DNA of 64,000 nt. Origin: Batillaria attramentaria (lineage: Eukaryota > Mollusca > Gastropoda > Batillariidae). The stretch is from assembly GCA_018292915.2 (NCBI GenBank), contig JACVVK020000290.1:132501-196500 (forward strand), given 5' to 3'. Below, one piece after another: positions 62,901-64,000 of this stretch. The position numbers were made by a program, and so were the translations under genes. Position 1 is the first letter of the stretch. Each line of letters opens with the position of its first letter. Under the pieces are notes generated by a model. The model was not told the DNA's origin and ran no database searches. It saw only the letters and a program-made list of their open reading frames with translations.

Positions 62901-63706
62901 TCTGTATGTGCATGTATTGTTAGGTGTATGTGTAGCATGTACAGCAGGTATGTATATTGTATATATTTATGTACCAGTCATGTACCATGAAAATCAAGAA
63001 CTCAAAACAAAAATTGAAAACACATCCTTAGTGTTGCTGGCCCACTTACTATTCCCTTATTACAGCTGACAGTGTGGCATACTCAGTCCGGGAGAATATT
63101 CAGTCATTTGGCAATAGTCAGTCACATTTCCTCTCCCTTCAGTCAAAGAAAAGGAAGGGTAGAAAAGGTTGCACATACAATCGTGGCACATGTAGTGCCA
63201 TATGGGGCAGTCTAACTTCATGTCTGAAGACTTGCATGTCAGTACCAAGGCAGTATTGTACTTTTGGGTGCCAGGAGAGGCTACTAAATCAGTAAATGCA
63301 TTTTCTAAATGAAAAAATGTGGTTTTGTTATTTTGGGCGCTGCCTCTGTGATCCCCCAGCAGGGCGCTGCCTCCGCACCCTGGCCCAGGTTTCAGTCTTT
63401 ATTTTTCTTCAGTAGTACCCCAGCCTGATACTACCCAAGATTATTTTCCTCTACATGGCTCAAGTGTGCCACTCTTTGGTAGTGTATGTAACAGAATATG
63501 TGTTGCTTACTGTTTTTATTAATTCTGACACACTCCTCGCAGGCACATCAGACTGGCTGGCAGAGCCAGTGACCATGTGTGCGCAGACCGGAGAAGGTGG
63601 CCGTCCCACGCTGGATGGTTTCCAGCAAGAGTTTGAGGTGGTCTTTGTCGACGTGACTGGCTACGTCAACCTCTGTCTGGGCATGACAAAGGCCATGTAC
63701 AAAAGG
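56808..63706 (+). CDS. NOL6: Nucleolar protein 6 (NOL6/Nrap), N-terminal part, 9 exons, continues past the window
   Basis: The joined exons are 56808-56918, 57160-57261, 57730-57846, 58420-58602, 60036-60204, 60769-60912, 61308-61477, 62002-62122 and 63543-63706. They give 427 aa, ending in phase 0 at a donor. NOL6 is an SSU-processome component needed for early 18S rRNA processing in the nucleolus. The match follows the family order: basic N-terminus (KPKRK), LRETENLYNTNLFRMQ, ITELLTEVRIKKK, the Nrap D1 nucleotidyltransferase-like region (KGCFQFRAP, GS at 149-150, TC then EMPK), RYVRKRALYLATVAARLMK, ITKNNVRPRW, YNTSVLQD, DGISLLKVWLHQRQLD, SYQVLRHALLHL and FVDVTGYVNLC. The catalytic carboxylates of active polymerases appear degenerate, as usual in NOL6. 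The full protein is about 1100 aa, so over half lies to the right. An in-frame stop at 56793 bounds the start; Met56838, with a better context, is an alternative. Confidence 0.92.
56963..57046 (+). repeat. 40-bp tandem duplication in NOL6 intron 1
   Basis: TTTCATACATCTAGCGATTA and GTTTTTGCCCATTCTCC occur twice in a row with one substitution. They follow a (CT)n tract that begins after the exon 1 donor. Confidence 0.9.
57160..57261 (+). CDS. NOL6: NOL6 exon 2
   Basis: The acceptor is catcaacag|AGAACA. The exon encodes residues 38-71 with QLRETENLYNTNLFRMQ, matching the human LRETEILFHSSLLRLQ segment. It ends ATGCAG|gtaaaa in phase 0. Confidence 0.88.
57730..57846 (+). CDS. NOL6: NOL6 exon 3
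   Basis: The acceptor is attgtacag|ATTACT. The exon encodes residues 72-110, a charged helical or coiled-coil-like segment (ELLTEVRIKKKRYERLKEEV). It ends CGTGAG|gtaaac in phase 0. Confidence 0.87.
58420..58602 (+). CDS. NOL6: NOL6 exon 4
   Basis: The acceptor is gtctctccag|CTGCAC. The exon encodes residues 111-171, the first part of the Nrap D1 nucleotidyltransferase-like domain with KGCFQF and the GS signature. It ends CCTAAG|gtgagt in phase 0. Confidence 0.9.
58638..58790. repeat. Interspersed repeat R1 in NOL6 intron 4
   Basis: It contains CCACCTTTCGGAGGATTCCC and TTCCTCCTCTGAAGCTCTTG. Diverged relatives lie at 61627-61765 and 62195-62470. No coding capacity is seen and the family is unknown. 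Confidence 0.55.
58797..59211 (+). pseudogene. Non-LTR retrotransposon (LINE) C-terminal remnant in NOL6 intron 4
   Basis: The frame reads RIQTFINKCLRQILNLRWFD, RRKWRWVGHHALRKSQ, TRQALDWNPQGKQKWGRPK and TW, the well-known C-terminal region after the reverse transcriptase in many LINE polyproteins. Near 59145 the conserved sequence passes to another frame (DRRKWRRTVEALCSTRSKEE, stop at 59209-59211), so there is a frameshift. A GATGCTGATGACGATG tail follows. It is 5'-truncated with no RT catalytic core, so it is dead. Confidence 0.85.
59590..59965 (+). repeat. Interspersed repeat R2, copy 1 (NOL6 intron 4)
   Basis: Segments such as TTCAGTCATTTGGCAATA, AAAGGTTGCACATACA, CATGTCAGTACCA, GGCAGTATT and the end CACCCTGGCC...GGTTTCAGTC occur in the same order at 63080-63440. 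Both copies are direct and moderately diverged. Confidence 0.8.
60036..60204 (+). CDS. NOL6: NOL6 exon 5
   Basis: The acceptor is cttgttttag|GAGTGT. The exon encodes residues 172-227, with NHRYVRKRALYLATVAARL matching the human NQRYFRKRALYLAHLAHHL. It ends GGAG|gtatga in phase 1. Confidence 0.92.
60195..60350 (-). mobile_element. Retroposon tail with (AAT)n, inverted
   Basis: (TAA)n near 60235-60252 is followed by GGCTCAAAGCGCCGCGAACA and ACGCTCACGTGAATCACATA. On the minus strand this ends in (ATT)n, like the SINE-C tail at 10845-10903. Borders and family are uncertain. Confidence 0.4.
60769..60912 (+). CDS. NOL6: NOL6 exon 6
   Basis: The acceptor is tgccttgcag|TGGGAG. The exon encodes residues 228-275, with FTVHLHAVPEEGVFKPSRF and ITKNNVRPRWF; human NOL6 has LLPTKNNVRSAWY. 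It ends GCTG|gtaagc in phase 1. Confidence 0.91.
61308..61477 (+). CDS. NOL6: NOL6 exon 7
   Basis: The acceptor is attttttcag|ATGATG. The exon encodes residues 276-332 with PPTPMYNTSVLQD and LQDGISLLKVWLHQRQLD, both near-identical to family signatures. It ends GATGTG|gtatgt in phase 0. Confidence 0.93.
61627..61765. repeat. Interspersed repeat R1 in NOL6 intron 7
   Basis: It contains TTCCACCATTTGGCGGCTTT, ATCATGCCAAAATGCA and CAGATTTTAGTCTTATTAG. It is related to 62195-62470. Confidence 0.55.
62002..62122 (+). CDS. NOL6: NOL6 exon 8
   Basis: The acceptor is gctgtgcag|GGCTAT. The exon encodes residues 333-372 with GYGSFSSFLAAMF and MMSSYQVLRHALLHLS, matching human GGFTGFLVSML and TMSGYQVLRSVLQFL. 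It ends CTCA|gtaagt in phase 1. Confidence 0.92.
62195..62470. repeat. Interspersed repeat R1 in NOL6 intron 8, duplicated internally
   Basis: CATGCCAAAACGCACCAAAT and CATGCCAAAATGCACCAAAC appear about 70 bp apart, each after a TTCCTTC or TTCCTCCTCTGATGCA stretch. The unit appears to be repeated at least twice. Confidence 0.55.
62656..62837. mobile_element. 182-bp MITE with TACAGTCAAACCTG ends
   Basis: The left end TACAGTCAAACCTG matches the inverse of the right end CAGGTTCGACTGTA with one mismatch. Internal GGCGGTCACC/GGTGACCGCC inverted motifs extend the structure. The TA ends fit a Tc1/mariner-type MITE. It lies in NOL6 intron 8. Confidence 0.75.
63080..63440 (+). repeat. Interspersed repeat R2, copy 2 (NOL6 intron 8)
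   Basis: This is colinear with 59590-59965: TTCAGTCATTTGGCAATA, AAAGGTTGCACATACA, GGGGCAGTCTAACTTCATG, CATGTCAGTACCA and CACCCTGGCCCAGGTTTCAG. A related piece of the 3' part is at 24655-24760. Confidence 0.8.
63543..63706 (+). CDS. NOL6: NOL6 exon 9 (last in window)
   Basis: The acceptor is actcctcgcag|GCACAT. The exon encodes residues 373-427 with FQQEFEVVFVDVTGYVNLC, matching human FHQAFSVVFLDSSGLLNLC. It ends AAAAGG|gtaggt in phase 0. The remaining exons are outside the window. Confidence 0.91.
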
Positions 63707-63935
63707 GTAGGTTTTCTTGTGTATGAAAATTTTTGACGGTTCCATTTTAGCACATGCAGATTCGCACGCACACACACACACACACGCACACACACACACA
63801 CATGCAAACAATTTCAAGATGGGGGGGGAGGGGGGGGGGGGTCTGGGCATGACAAAATTTGTGTGTAAGAGTCTTGTTGTGTATGTAAAAAGTTTACACA
63901 GCTCCATTTTAGCACAAGCAAACGCACACTTGCAA
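63676..63935 (+). repeat. Tandem duplication of the exon 9 end and following intron
   Basis: GTCTGGGCATGACAAA at 63676 (coding) recurs at about 63840 in the intron. In both places it is followed by related CTTGTGTATG or CTTGTTGTGTATG and CTCCATTTTAGCACA or TTCCATTTTAGCACA sequence. (CA)n and a G run lie between. The second copy is a diverged exon remnant without the donor. Confidence 0.75.
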
Positions 63936-64000
63936 ACACAGATGAGATTTTTTTTTTTCTTATGTTTTGTTTAGACTTTATTGAGTATTCACAGCCCTGT

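Overview
The window is metazoan nuclear DNA. Its genes are split by GT-AG introns and packed with SINEs, MITEs, LINE fragments, microsatellites and long tandem repeats. The repeat style (tRNA-headed SINEs, (GT)n-rich introns) and a secreted multi-CBM14 protein suggest a lophotrochozoan, most likely a marine mollusc; the taxon is an inference. I see no prokaryotic gene, CRISPR array, rRNA or functional tRNA gene.

Three protein genes can be rebuilt exon by exon, all on the + strand and with consistent phases. (1) 1672-12299: five exons, 613 aa, a secreted protein with about seven chitin-binding type-2 (CBM14/peritrophin-A) units, of the kind found in peritrophic matrices and mollusc shell matrix. 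(2) 18871-23636: seven exons, 276 aa, a complete ankyrin-repeat protein of the RFXANK/ANKRA2 family. (3) 56808 to beyond the right edge: nine exons, 427 aa in the window, the N-terminal part of NOL6/Nrap, a nucleolar ribosome-biogenesis factor. A possible minus-strand exon near 52930-53244 is weak.

Repeats fill the rest. Gene 1 carries a (GAT)n tract against a splice acceptor, a 39-bp minisatellite and a 16-bp minisatellite in its introns. A SINE family (SINE-A) recurs along the first 24 kb, three copies still having 13-14 bp target-site duplications, and one copy is split by a 610-bp MITE with perfect 22-bp inverted ends and a TA duplication. The RFXANK-like 3' region holds a perfect 92-bp palindrome bounded by TTAA.

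Between genes 2 and 3 lies the dominant feature, a single-orientation 44-bp satellite at about 28.1-41.1 kb (close to 300 units) with kilobase-scale internal duplications. Both flanks (26.5-28.1 and 41.1-44.1 kb) hold decayed units mixed with poly-C and CA runs. Beyond it come a tandemly duplicated LINE 3' end with a C2H2 finger, further tandem repeats (70, 90 and 30 bp), large (GT)n blocks and a Helitron-like element just before NOL6. The satellite with its decayed flanks is the best candidate for something undescribed; nothing in the sequence shows that it has a function. The three genes do not form an evident pathway.
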